From JAUVZF01 sp964539385 (GTDB lineage Bacteria > Planctomycetota > Phycisphaerae > FEN-1346), in NCBI GenBank assembly GCA_964539385.1, contig CAZIJC010000010.1, positions 1 to 59,794 on the forward strand: a DNA stretch of 59,794 bases, in the 5' to 3' direction. Positions 49,827 through 58,039 of this stretch are shown here, piece by piece (position 1 is the first letter of the stretch; each line of letters opens with the position of its first letter). The notes beneath the pieces were generated by a model. It was not told where the DNA came from. It worked only from the letters and a program-made list of their open reading frames with translations, and did no database searches. The translations under genes and the position numbers were made by a program.

Positions 49827-52775
49827 CTACTGGCCGGGGGCCGGCAACGGCCGGAAGTCCGGGTCATCTTTCCACTTGATATTCTTCTTGCCCCTGTGCG
49901 TGCCGTAGTACGGGGCGTTGGAGTCGATCCAGGTGACGACCTTGATGAACTCCTCGCGAGTGAGGTTCGCTTTGCAGGGGGCCTTGCGAATCCGCTCGAC
50001 CAGCCGGCTCCGATGCGATCCGAACGTCAGCGGCCGCTCGGGCGCGACATTGGCGGCGCCATACCCGTCGTTGAGGTGGCTGACCAGCCCCTTGTCGATG
50101 AAGTTCTCGTAGGAGCGGTCATAGAGTTTGGTCAGCTCACCGGAAAGGTCCAACTCGCCGCGGGGCTCCTGGCTGCCGTGGCAGCCGACGCAGTGCTTGT
50201 CCAAGATGGGGCGAATATCCCGGGCGTAGTGTACGGTGCCAGGGCCGGTGTCGCCGGGCTGCGGACGGAGTGTTTCGGCTGGGCGCTTCAAGGCCATGGG
50301 GCCGGCGGCTTTCACCGGCGGTGCAGACGTTCGGTATTCATGGCACCCGATGCAGGACCTCTTCTCGCCCGGCATCAGGTTCACGAACGTCCGCATCCGC
50401 TGCAATTCCATGTAATCCTCATCCAGCGCCTGGAAGAAGAGGTTCTTCTCGGCCGGCACGGTAAAGTGGGCGGATCCGTCTTCGTGGACCGTGGCGATCC
50501 CGTGGATCTTCTTGATGTTGACGTCGCACCGAAGGCTCACCGCCGATGCCTGCAAGCCCGCGCCGTCGCCCTGCTGACCCGACCGCCACCCGTCATCCCA
50601 GGACGTGCCGATGGCTTCCGTCACCCGCAAGTACCTGACCCTTCCACGCCGGATACCCGTCATCCCCTGGTACACGTCCTGCATGAACAGCGTTCCCATC
50701 GCCTCTTCTTGTACCTCGCTCTGCCGGGCGAGACAGGGAATCACGGGAGGCTTGCGGCGCGGCCGCAGAGCGGTAGGCTGGAAGCAGGAGATGTTCGGGT
50801 CCCGGTAGAGTTCGGCGCGATTGCCCCACGCGTCCAACACGTAGATCCCGTAGCCGGCCGGCTCGTGGTCTCTGGGGTGGGGATTATAGGAAACCAGAAG
50901 GCACTTCTCCGACAGCGGATAGGGCTCCTTGAAGTAGCCGAACGTCTGTCCGCTTCGATGAGGGCTCATGCCCGGATAGCCCAGTTCGGGCGTGATGTTG
51001 GTCATCGCTGCCACAGTGCGTCGGCTGATGCTATCGTCGACCAACACGACAGGGCCGACCGACAGCCCACAGTGCGGCGCGCCAATCGTCATGATTCGGC
51101 TGCTTCCGGGAATGCTGCGTGCGTTGACCATCCCGGCCGGCAGGATGATGTCGTTCTTATACACGTGATCCGAATAGCTGCCGTCCGGATGCATCGACCA
51201 AAGACTCTGCACGTTGCCGAAACCCTTGTCGACGTACTCCCATCTCGTGTAAATCACCCGGCCGTCGTCCATCACGCAGGGCGACATCTCATTGACCGGC
51301 CCCTCCGAAACGCACCGAAGGTTCCCGCCGTCGGCGTCCATCACGTACAATGACGTGACCGTGGAACCGAAACAGAAGACCCGCCGCTGCGGCCGCGTGG
51401 ACGCGAACATGATCTTGCCGTTCGGCAGATAACACGGGTCGCAATCCTCGTAGCGAAATCGCTCCCCGTAGTGCGCCATGAGTTGCGGCTCTTCCGTTGC
51501 GTCGAAGGTCAACTGCCGCAGGCCCGTGCCGTCGATGCCGATTTCGTAGATTCGGTAGCCGTGGTTCTTCGACTTCTTGTAGGCAAAGACCACCTTCTTC
51601 GCGTCGAAGGACAGGTCGAAGCGGCCGAACAGCCCGCCGGCCAGTTGCGGCGCAATCTCGGTGACCTGGCCGTCCGGAGCCACCGGCGAGAGGATGCACA
51701 GATTGCCCCCCATCGTCCTGCTGCCGTCCCAATGGTCGCTGTAGATGTGGCTGGACGAGTAGGTCGTCCGCTTGACGAACAGCAGCCTATCGAAATCCAG
51801 GAGCGGATGGGCCAGCAGTGCCCGCCGCCGAAGCGACACCAACGCCTCGTCAATCTCCTGCCTCTGCTCCTGCGTGTCGCCGAGGGCCGCTGTCTGTCTC
51901 TTCTCCAGCGAGTCCAGTTGCTTGAGGTGCTGCGGTCCGTTGGGGTATCGCGGTCCGAATTCCGCGATCACGTCCTTGATGGCCAGTCGCAACGTCGCGA
52001 CGTTCACAGTGCCCGGCGGCAGGAAGGCCGTGCGATAGGTAGCCGGGAGCCTGGCGATCTTCGCTTTGAGTTCAGCCGACCCCCAACCCAATTCGTGGCG
52101 AGTCCTCTGCCCCCCTTTGCCCTGCGGAAGCCTCACGGCCGGACCGGCCAGGCTCCAGTCTTTCGGGAAGGCGACCGGCGACTCCAGCCGCAACGCCATC
52201 ACGTTGGGGCCCGGCCCGTTGCGGGTGAGTTTCAGCGTGTGCCGGCCTTTGGTGATCGACAGTTTGGCGGCCTCTTCCCACTGGGCGCCGTAGCGGTCCC
52301 ACGTGCTCTTGTGGGGAACATAGTACGGATTGTGCGTGTGGCGGGCGACGGGAGTGCTATACGGGTGCGGCTGCGCCGCGCGGGTTACGCTCGCGCAGCA
52401 CGTGGCCGCTTTCCGCCCGTCGAGCCAAAACTCCAGCGGTCGCGGCTCGGTGGCTACGTAGCGAATGTGAAGCGTGTAGGTTGCGTCGACCGGGAAGTCG
52501 ACGTCATATTCCACCACCCAGGGCGCCCGGCCCCCGTCGGCCGCCACGAGTTCGGGATAGGCGTCTCGATAATCGGCGTAAATGTACGGGTTCGCGTAGA
52601 CCTTGGCGTTGCCGCGATCGAAGGTCCAAGCGGGAATCTCGAAGGACCCGGCCGGCTTCGGCTTCTCGGCCCCAACCGCCGGAGACGCAATGCTCCAAAC
52701 CGCAAGACACGCCGACGCAAACATCATGACCGTCAGCGGCCGACATCGCTGGAGCAGGTACGGTTCAATCCTCAT
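49827..52775 (-). CDS. HzsA-related secreted protein with c-type haem motifs
   Basis: A 982-residue exported protein (signal CLAVWSIASPAVGA). Residues about 40-220 are a beta-rich carbohydrate-binding-like domain (YTLHIRYVATEPRPLEFWLDG). Residues about 340-640 form a TolB-like propeller (LTFDATEEPQLMAHYGERFR, LYVMDADGGNLR) seen in hydrazine synthase alpha-like proteins. Two CxxCH haem-binding motifs, CIGCH and CVGCH, lie in the last 175 residues, the second in an ILDKHCVGCHG c-type cytochrome domain. Such HzsA-related proteins occur in non-anammox Planctomycetota and may oxidise or bind polysaccharide; there is no evidence here for hydrazine chemistry. Confidence 0.75.
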   Translation of the reverse strand: MRIEPYLLQRCRPLTVMMFASACLAVWSIASPAVGAEKPKPAGSFEIPAWTFDRGNAKVYANPYIYADYRDAYPELVAADGGRAPWVVEYDVDFPVDATYTLHIRYVATEPRPLEFWLDGRKAATCCASVTRAAQPHPYSTPVARHTHNPYYVPHKSTWDRYGAQWEEAAKLSITKGRHTLKLTRNGPGPNVMALRLESPVAFPKDWSLAGPAVRLPQGKGGQRTRHELGWGSAELKAKIARLPATYRTAFLPPGTVNVATLRLAIKDVIAEFGPRYPNGPQHLKQLDSLEKRQTAALGDTQEQRQEIDEALVSLRRRALLAHPLLDFDRLLFVKRTTYSSSHIYSDHWDGSRTMGGNLCILSPVAPDGQVTEIAPQLAGGLFGRFDLSFDAKKVVFAYKKSKNHGYRIYEIGIDGTGLRQLTFDATEEPQLMAHYGERFRYEDCDPCYLPNGKIMFASTRPQRRVFCFGSTVTSLYVMDADGGNLRCVSEGPVNEMSPCVMDDGRVIYTRWEYVDKGFGNVQSLWSMHPDGSYSDHVYKNDIILPAGMVNARSIPGSSRIMTIGAPHCGLSVGPVVLVDDSISRRTVAAMTNITPELGYPGMSPHRSGQTFGYFKEPYPLSEKCLLVSYNPHPRDHEPAGYGIYVLDAWGNRAELYRDPNISCFQPTALRPRRKPPVIPCLARQSEVQEEAMGTLFMQDVYQGMTGIRRGRVRYLRVTEAIGTSWDDGWRSGQQGDGAGLQASAVSLRCDVNIKKIHGIATVHEDGSAHFTVPAEKNLFFQALDEDYMELQRMRTFVNLMPGEKRSCIGCHEYRTSAPPVKAAGPMALKRPAETLRPQPGDTGPGTVHYARDIRPILDKHCVGCHGSQEPRGELDLSGELTKLYDRSYENFIDKGLVSHLNDGYGAANVAPERPLTFGSHRSRLVERIRKAPCKANLTREEFIKVVTWIDSNAPYYGTHRGKKNIKWKDDPDFRPLPAPGQ

Positions 52776-53087
52776 CGCAAGCCCTTTCCCCAGCACACGA
52801 CGTCAGGGCTCATTGTACCCGGGATTTCCCAGATAGGCTCGCGCCCACGACCGCCGTGGGCTTTGTCCGCGATCCTAGCACGGTCCCGGGAGATTAACAA
52901 GATTGTCCCCGGTCCCAGCAAGGGGACTTTGACCCCAAAAGACCACAACCCGGATTGACACGGACTTCTTGACAGCGCCAGTGGAAATCGAGCCTTGCAG
53001 CCGCATGGCTCTGCGGCCACAATGGGCAGCGCCGGCCTGCCGTCCCGGTGCGGGGGGCGGAGAGACGCTGTTTGGAGATAGGGCGCC
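52776..53087. other. Intergenic region with REP-like hairpin
   Basis: The divergent spacer between the HzsA-related gene and cpaF. At 52896-52940 it holds a stretch with GATTGTCCCC, GGTCCCAGCAAGGGGAC and TTTGACCCC, whose GGGG/CCCC ends can pair. TTGACA occurs twice (52955, 52969) but without a matching -10 box. No gene seen. Confidence 0.35.
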
Positions 53088-54173
53088 ATGTTTCTCGATC
53101 ACCCGGCCCTGGAGCCGATCCGGGGGCTGTTGCTTGATCCGGAAGTCACCGAGATCATGATCAACGGCCCCTCGCGCGTCTTCGTCGAGCGCCACGGCGT
53201 TATGGAACCGTATCCTCTGGAGTTGGGCAACGAGCAGCAGTTGCAACTCCTGATCGGCGCCCTGCTCCGGCCGACGGGCCGATCCGTCTCGGCGTCCGCC
53301 CCGTACGTCGATTTCCGCCTGCCGGACGGGTCTCGCGGCAACGTCATCATCTCCCCGCTCGCCGTGGACGGCCCCGCGGTGACCATCCGCAAATTCACCA
53401 GGCAGTTGACGAAGGCGGCCGACCTGATTCGCGTGGGCACACTCTCGAAACGCATGGCCCACCTGCTCGGCGCCGCCGTCAAAGGCCGGGCGAACATCAT
53501 CTTTTCCGGCGCCACGGGCAGCGGCAAGACCACGACGCTTCAGATCCTCAGCCGCTACATCCCCGAGTCCGAGAGGATCATCACCATCGAAGACACCGCT
53601 GAACTGAACCTTCAGCAGCAGCACGTCGTTCGCCTGGAGTGCCGCCGGGCCAACGTCGAAGGCAAAGGCGGCGTCACCCTGTCGCAACTGTTGAGGAACG
53701 CGCTCCGGATGCGACCGACTCGGATCATCGTCGGCGAGATCCGCGGCGAGGAGGCGGTGGACATGCTCCAGGCCATATCGAGCGGCCACGAGGGCTGCCT
53801 GGCCGTCCTGCACGCCAGTTCGCCACTTGATGCGGTATCGAGGCTCGAGATGATGTCGCTGTCGCGCGGACTCATGCTGCCGCTCTGGGCCATCCACAAA
53901 CAGATCGCCGCCGCGATCGATCTGATCGTGCAGCACGACCAGTTGGCCGACGGCACACGCAAGATCACCCGCATCACCGAGTGCGCCGGCGCCGAGAACG
54001 ACCGCGTCGTCCTCCGCGACCTGTTCGCGTACCGGCGGCTGAGGGCCGACGAGGCAGGACGCGAAATCGGCGAGTGGATCTCCAGCGGCGGCGAGCCGCA
54101 GTTCCTCCGCAAACTCCAGAAGATGGGCTTCACCATTCCGCCCGAGGTGTATGCCGAGGGGGCCGACCGGTAG
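53088..54173 (+). CDS. CpaF/TadA-type secretion ATPase
   Basis: A 361-residue VirB11/CpaF-family ATPase that powers Tad pili or type II/IV secretion. The N-terminal domain has VTEIMINGPSRVFVE and RFSDGS-like RLPDGSRGNV; the ATPase domain has Walker A GATGSGKTT near residue 142, ITIEDTAEL (Asp box), Walker B RIIVGEIRGEEA, and the conserved His in SSGHEG and AVLHASS. Other tad genes are not adjacent, so it may work with the pseudopilins encoded at 7-9 kb or elsewhere. GGAG lies about ten bases before the ATG. Confidence 0.88.
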   Translation: MFLDHPALEPIRGLLLDPEVTEIMINGPSRVFVERHGVMEPYPLELGNEQQLQLLIGALLRPTGRSVSASAPYVDFRLPDGSRGNVIISPLAVDGPAVTIRKFTRQLTKAADLIRVGTLSKRMAHLLGAAVKGRANIIFSGATGSGKTTTLQILSRYIPESERIITIEDTAELNLQQQHVVRLECRRANVEGKGGVTLSQLLRNALRMRPTRIIVGEIRGEEAVDMLQAISSGHEGCLAVLHASSPLDAVSRLEMMSLSRGLMLPLWAIHKQIAAAIDLIVQHDQLADGTRKITRITECAGAENDRVVLRDLFAYRRLRADEAGREIGEWISSGGEPQFLRKLQKMGFTIPPEVYAEGADR

Positions 54174-54226
54174 GGCACGACGCGCATCCCGAACCGCGAC
54201 GACGGGGCACGCCGAAAGGCGGAAAC

Positions 54227-54302
54227 TGGAGGCGGCGACCGGATTCGAACCGGTGAATGGCGGATTTGCAATCCGCTGCCTTATCCACTTGGCTACGCCG
54301 CC
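54227..54302 (-). tRNA. tRNA-Cys (anticodon GCA)
   Basis: Acceptor GGCGGCG/CGCCGCC with CCA, T-loop GGTTCGAATCC, anticodon arm GCGGATTGCAAATCCGC giving GCA. 76 nt. Confidence 0.95.
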
Positions 54303-54424
54303 GCGTTGCCCCGGTCTCGCCCGCCTCTTGGCCACGACCTCGACGGGCCGGCGATTCTAGCCGTCCGCCGCCCGCCCGGTCAAGGTCTTTCGCGCCGTGC
54401 GCGGCGGACCGCAGCGCCAGTCGC

Positions 54425-54880
54425 TCAAGCGTTCTCCTGCCCCGACACCAGAACCTCGGGCAGTGTCTCGACGTAGGCTCGAATCTCGTCGCGGACGCGG
54501 CGGTAATGGCCGAGGGCCTCGTCCTCGCTCGCGGCCCCCTCGGCCAGGCGCGGCGGGTCATCGAAGCCGACGTGCACCACCGTCGTGCGGCCGGGGAACA
54601 CCGGGCACACCTCGTGCGCATGCCCGCACACGGTCACCACGTAGTCGAACGCGACGTGGGCCAACTCGTCTACGTGTTTGGACCGGTGGCCGGAGATATC
54701 GACGCCCGCCTCGGCCATGACCCGCACCGCACGCTCGTCCAGACCGTGGACCTCCACACCCGCCGAGTACGGTTCCAGACGGTCGCCCTTGAGGTGCCTG
54801 GCCCACCCTTCAGCCATCTGGCTGCGGCAGGCATTGCCGGTGCACAGGAACAGGACGTTCAGTTTGCGCGAGTCTGCCAC
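54425..54880 (-). CDS. arsC: Arsenate reductase, low-molecular-weight phosphatase type
   Basis: Thioredoxin-linked arsenate reductase (S. aureus pI258-like) of 151 residues. The P-loop VLFLCTGNACRS supplies the nucleophile Cys and the phosphate-binding loop. The two extra cysteines needed for the disulfide cascade are in VTVCGHAHEVC, and the Asp of DDPPRL acts as the general acid. It reduces arsenate to arsenite. GTG start at 54880 is preferred; no ars operon partners are nearby. Confidence 0.88.
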   Translation of the reverse strand: MADSRKLNVLFLCTGNACRSQMAEGWARHLKGDRLEPYSAGVEVHGLDERAVRVMAEAGVDISGHRSKHVDELAHVAFDYVVTVCGHAHEVCPVFPGRTTVVHVGFDDPPRLAEGAASEDEALGHYRRVRDEIRAYVETLPEVLVSGQENA

Positions 54881-55137
54881 GGCACATGCCCTCGCCCGGC
54901 TGCCGGCCCGCAGCCGGCGACTCGCCGACACCGGCAGGCCGACGGCACATTATACGGAATCCCCGAGCGCTTGACCCGCTCGTTTCGTATGAACAGACGG
55001 GGGCGGAACACACCATGGGGAAACCTCACGTGGTTGCGGCGGCGAGGAGGCTCGCGGCGGACGCCGACCTAACGACACCCCCCGCTCACGCCGAGAAGCG
55101 AACCGGCGACCCTATGGGCGGCCGGGTGGTGTCTTCG

Positions 55138-55225
55138 TGGTGCGCTCGAGAGGATTCGAACCTCCACCCGTTGTACACGGACTAGGACCTGAACCTAGCG
55201 CGTCTGCCAATTCCGCCACGAGCGC
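55138..55225 (-). tRNA. tRNA-Leu (anticodon CAG)
   Basis: Acceptor GCGCTCG/CGAGCGC with CCA, type II variable arm, T-loop GGTTCGAATCC, anticodon stem CTAGG/CCTAG closing loop TTCAGGT, giving CAG. Third leucine tRNA in the window. The upstream stretch 54881-55137 shows no other gene. Confidence 0.95.
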
Positions 55226-55232
55226 ATCCGAC

Positions 55233-55261
55233 TTGCGGCCACGAAAGGCGCGTCATATACT
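55233..55261 (+). promoter_or_regulatory. Predicted promoter of the archaemetzincin-like gene
   Basis: TTGCGG, 17-nt spacer, TATACT. It lies 8 bp beyond the 5' end of tRNA-Leu(CAG), so the two are divergent. Leader about 47 nt. Confidence 0.5.
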
Positions 55262-55314
55262 ATCTCCCGTTGCCGTGGTGTCAAGTGCCTGCGACCGTTT
55301 TCAGGGGGAGCCGC

Positions 55315-56268
55315 GTGCGTCCGGCAATCGTCTTGACGGCAGCGGTCCTGCTCGGCCTTTCATGGGGCAGAGACTGTGCGGCCGATGATTCGCGAAGACT
55401 GCTGCGCCCCTCGCCGCGCGTCCTGACGGACCCCGCCGCGTATTACTCGCCCCTGCTGTTCACCAAGAAAGGCGAACCCAAACCGGGCGAGTGGATGGCC
55501 GAGCACCCGGAACCCCGGCAGCCGTTCAGCGAGTACGCCCGCTCGGGCCCCATCCGGCCGACGCGCGGGCGGCACACGCTCGTCATCTCGCCCGTCGGGC
55601 CGATGAGCGAGGAGGAAAAGGCCCGCCTCGTCATGCTCCGCGAGTTCCTCGAAGCGTACTACACGCTGCCCGTCCGGATCGGCAAGCCGCTCGGCCTGGC
55701 GGGGGTCACCAGCCGCCAGCGGTCGATCTTCGGCCGCACACTCCGCCAGTATCTGACCGGCGACATCCTTCACCAGATCCTTCGGCCGGCTCTGCCCTCG
55801 GACGCCATGTGCCTGCTGGGCGTCACGATGGACGACCTGTACCCGGAACCGTCGTGGAACTACGTTTTCGGGCAAGCGATGCTGACCCAGCGCGTCGGCG
55901 TCTACAGCCTCATCCGGTTCTACCCCGCGTTCTGGGGCCGCTCCGAAACCGACGCCGCCATGCAAAAGGGCCTGGTGCGAAGCCTCCATACGCTCGTCCA
56001 CGAGACGGGACACATGTTCGGCGTCCACCACTGCCAGCAGTACGACTGCGTGATGAACGGGTCGAACAGCCTGGCGGAGTCCGACACGCAGCCGATTCAC
56101 CTGTGCCCGGTGTGCCTGCGGAAGTTCCGCTGGGACATCGGCTTCGACATGGTCGCCCGCTACGAGGCCCTGCGCAAGTTCTACGAGGCCCACGGCATGA
56201 AGGTCGAAGCCGCCTGGCTCGCCAAGCGCATCGCCCAGTGCCGCGGCGAAAAGGTGGCGGCCGAATAG
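55315..56268 (+). CDS. Secreted archaemetzincin-like metalloprotease
   Basis: A 317-residue exported zinc protease. The extended archaemetzincin motif HExxHxxGxxHCx4CxM is complete as HETGHMFGVHHCQQYDCVM, with a later CPVC completing the second, structural zinc site. The mature protein is longer than typical cytosolic archaemetzincins (about 180 residues), and a signal peptide (MRPAIVLTAAVLLGLSWG) precedes it, which is unusual. The GTG at 55315 follows GGGGAG. Confidence 0.85.
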   Translation: MRPAIVLTAAVLLGLSWGRDCAADDSRRLLRPSPRVLTDPAAYYSPLLFTKKGEPKPGEWMAEHPEPRQPFSEYARSGPIRPTRGRHTLVISPVGPMSEEEKARLVMLREFLEAYYTLPVRIGKPLGLAGVTSRQRSIFGRTLRQYLTGDILHQILRPALPSDAMCLLGVTMDDLYPEPSWNYVFGQAMLTQRVGVYSLIRFYPAFWGRSETDAAMQKGLVRSLHTLVHETGHMFGVHHCQQYDCVMNGSNSLAESDTQPIHLCPVCLRKFRWDIGFDMVARYEALRKFYEAHGMKVEAAWLAKRIAQCRGEKVAAE

Positions 56269-56295
56269 GCCTGCAACGCCAACTTCCGCGATCCC

Positions 56296-56323
56296 GCGCG
56301 GTGGGTTTCCCGACCCACCGCGC
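56296..56323. repeat. Palindromic repeat family B
   Basis: GCGCGGTGGG, centre TTTCCCGA, CCCACCGCGC. Confidence 0.85.
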
Positions 56324-56345
56324 AACGGCGAAAATGGGCTTTCGA

Positions 56346-56373
56346 GCGCGGCGGGTCGGGAGACCCGCCGCGC
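56346..56373. repeat. Palindromic repeat family B
   Basis: GCGCGGCGGG, centre TCGGGAGA, CCCGCCGCGC. Pair with the copy 22 bp away; both arms again co-vary. Confidence 0.85.
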
Positions 56374-56506
56374 GGGAAGTGGCGCTGTCGTATCAGGAGC
56401 AAGCCGAAAAACAGTACGCACCGTCCCCCGCAAACTGATAGAATGCCCGCCCTATGGAAGGCGGCCGACTGGATGCTCCGGCCGGCCACGATCCGGGGGA
56501 ACACGT

Positions 56507-58039
56507 ATGCCCAACCCGCGTGCCGGCCCTCTACCCTCTCAGGCTTGGGCTTACGCCCTTCTTCTAGGTCTGGCCGCCGGCTGCGCCGGGTCCGTCCGGT
56601 TCCCGGCCGAGCCCACGGCGTCCACGCCCGCCGGGGCGGGGTCGATCAGCGTCTACGACATCGACGGCGACTCCCACACCGACTACGTCACCATGCAGGA
56701 TCCCGACGGCCGAACCGTCCGCATCGGCTACGACACGACCGGTGACAGCGAGGCCGAGTCGTTCGTGGACCTCGACCAGATTGCCGTGGCCGACTGCCGC
56801 CACGTCGTCCTCATCATCGACGGCGTCGGGTATGACACCGTGAAGGCGTTCCAGCAGCGCGGGGGTCTGCGGCTGTTCCACCCGCCGGCCCCGGTCATCT
56901 CGACGTTCCCTGCCATGACCGACACCGCCCTGAACGACGCCTTCCAGACCGTCCGCTGCCGCGCCTGCGAGGCCGTCTACTTCAACCACGGGACCAACCG
57001 GCTCGAGGGCGGCGACGCCGACTACCTGGCCATGGAAAACGAGGACTGGGTCCGCTGCACCGATTACCGGGCCGGCACCCTCGTGGACCCGCTCGCCTAC
57101 CTGTTCCCGGGGCATTACTTCAAAGAAGAGTTGCGCGAGGTCACAACGCTGTTCGACCGCCGCGACCGCCCGCGTATCGTCGCCTACGTCGTCTCGACCG
57201 CCGGACTCGGAACCCGGGACCTGCTTGACGGCCAGCACGAGATCCTCCGCGGCATCGACCGCCTGGCCGGGGAACTCGTCTGGAAAACGCGGGGACTCGT
57301 GAAGGTGACCCTTTTCTCGGACCACGGCCACACGCTGGTGCGCGGCAAGTGGATCGATTTCCGCGACTTTCTCCGCGAGAAGGGCTGGAACGTCCGCGAC
57401 CGGCTCGACGGGCCGCGCGACGTCGCGCCCATCGAGTACGGCCTGGTGACCTACGCCTCGTTCGCGACGCGCGACCGCGCGGCCCTGGCCGCCACACTCC
57501 TCGAACAGGAAGGCGTGGACCTCGTCACGTACGCCGAGGCAAACGTCGTGGTGGTCGCGGGCGCCGGCGGGAAGGCGTTCATCGAGCGTCGCGGCAGCCG
57601 GTACCGCTACCGCGCCGAGTCCGGCGACCCGCTGCGCCTGGCCCAGATCATCCGGCAAGGCAAGGCCCGGAGCGGCGTGTTCGACTCCGACGGCTTCGCC
57701 GACGAACGCTCGTGGCTCAAGATGACACTCACCCACGACTACCCCGACGCGCCGGACCGTCTCTGGCGGGCGTTCCACGGCCAGACCGAACACGTGCCGG
57801 ACGTCATCGCGAGCCTCAAAGAAGGCTACAACGCCGGCCTGGCGTCGCGGGCCTGGCGGTTCCCCGACGGCGCCAGCACGCACGGCGACCTCGGCCGCAA
57901 GAGCAGCACCGCGTTCATCATGTCCACGACCTGCCCGATCCACGAGACATGGCAGCCCCTGCGGTGCCGCGACCTGCCCGCCGTCCTCGACGACCTGACG
58001 GGCCGACCCTGGCCGCCTGCACGGAAGGAAGACCGGTAG
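56507..58039 (+). CDS. Alkaline-phosphatase-superfamily lipoprotein 1
   Basis: A 510-residue putative lipoprotein (lipobox LGLAAGC near residue 20-26). VVLIIDGVGYDTV and VTLFSDHGHTLV are the first and later metal-ligand segments of the type I phosphodiesterase/alkaline-phosphatase fold; the nucleophile Thr/Ser is probably in ISTFPAMTDTALND. A short DIDGDSHTDYVTM segment near residue 48 resembles an EF-hand-like (dockerin/FG-GAP) calcium loop. It overlaps the next gene by one base (TAGTG). Substrate unknown. Confidence 0.75.
   Translation: MPNPRAGPLPSQAWAYALLLGLAAGCAGSVRFPAEPTASTPAGAGSISVYDIDGDSHTDYVTMQDPDGRTVRIGYDTTGDSEAESFVDLDQIAVADCRHVVLIIDGVGYDTVKAFQQRGGLRLFHPPAPVISTFPAMTDTALNDAFQTVRCRACEAVYFNHGTNRLEGGDADYLAMENEDWVRCTDYRAGTLVDPLAYLFPGHYFKEELREVTTLFDRRDRPRIVAYVVSTAGLGTRDLLDGQHEILRGIDRLAGELVWKTRGLVKVTLFSDHGHTLVRGKWIDFRDFLREKGWNVRDRLDGPRDVAPIEYGLVTYASFATRDRAALAATLLEQEGVDLVTYAEANVVVVAGAGGKAFIERRGSRYRYRAESGDPLRLAQIIRQGKARSGVFDSDGFADERSWLKMTLTHDYPDAPDRLWRAFHGQTEHVPDVIASLKEGYNAGLASRAWRFPDGASTHGDLGRKSSTAFIMSTTCPIHETWQPLRCRDLPAVLDDLTGRPWPPARKEDR

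Noticed and set aside
49827..52775. Hydrazine synthase and an anammox lifestyle
   Set aside because: Only a remote HzsA-like architecture with haem motifs is visible; no hzsB/C or other anammox genes are present, and such relatives are widespread in non-anammox Planctomycetota.
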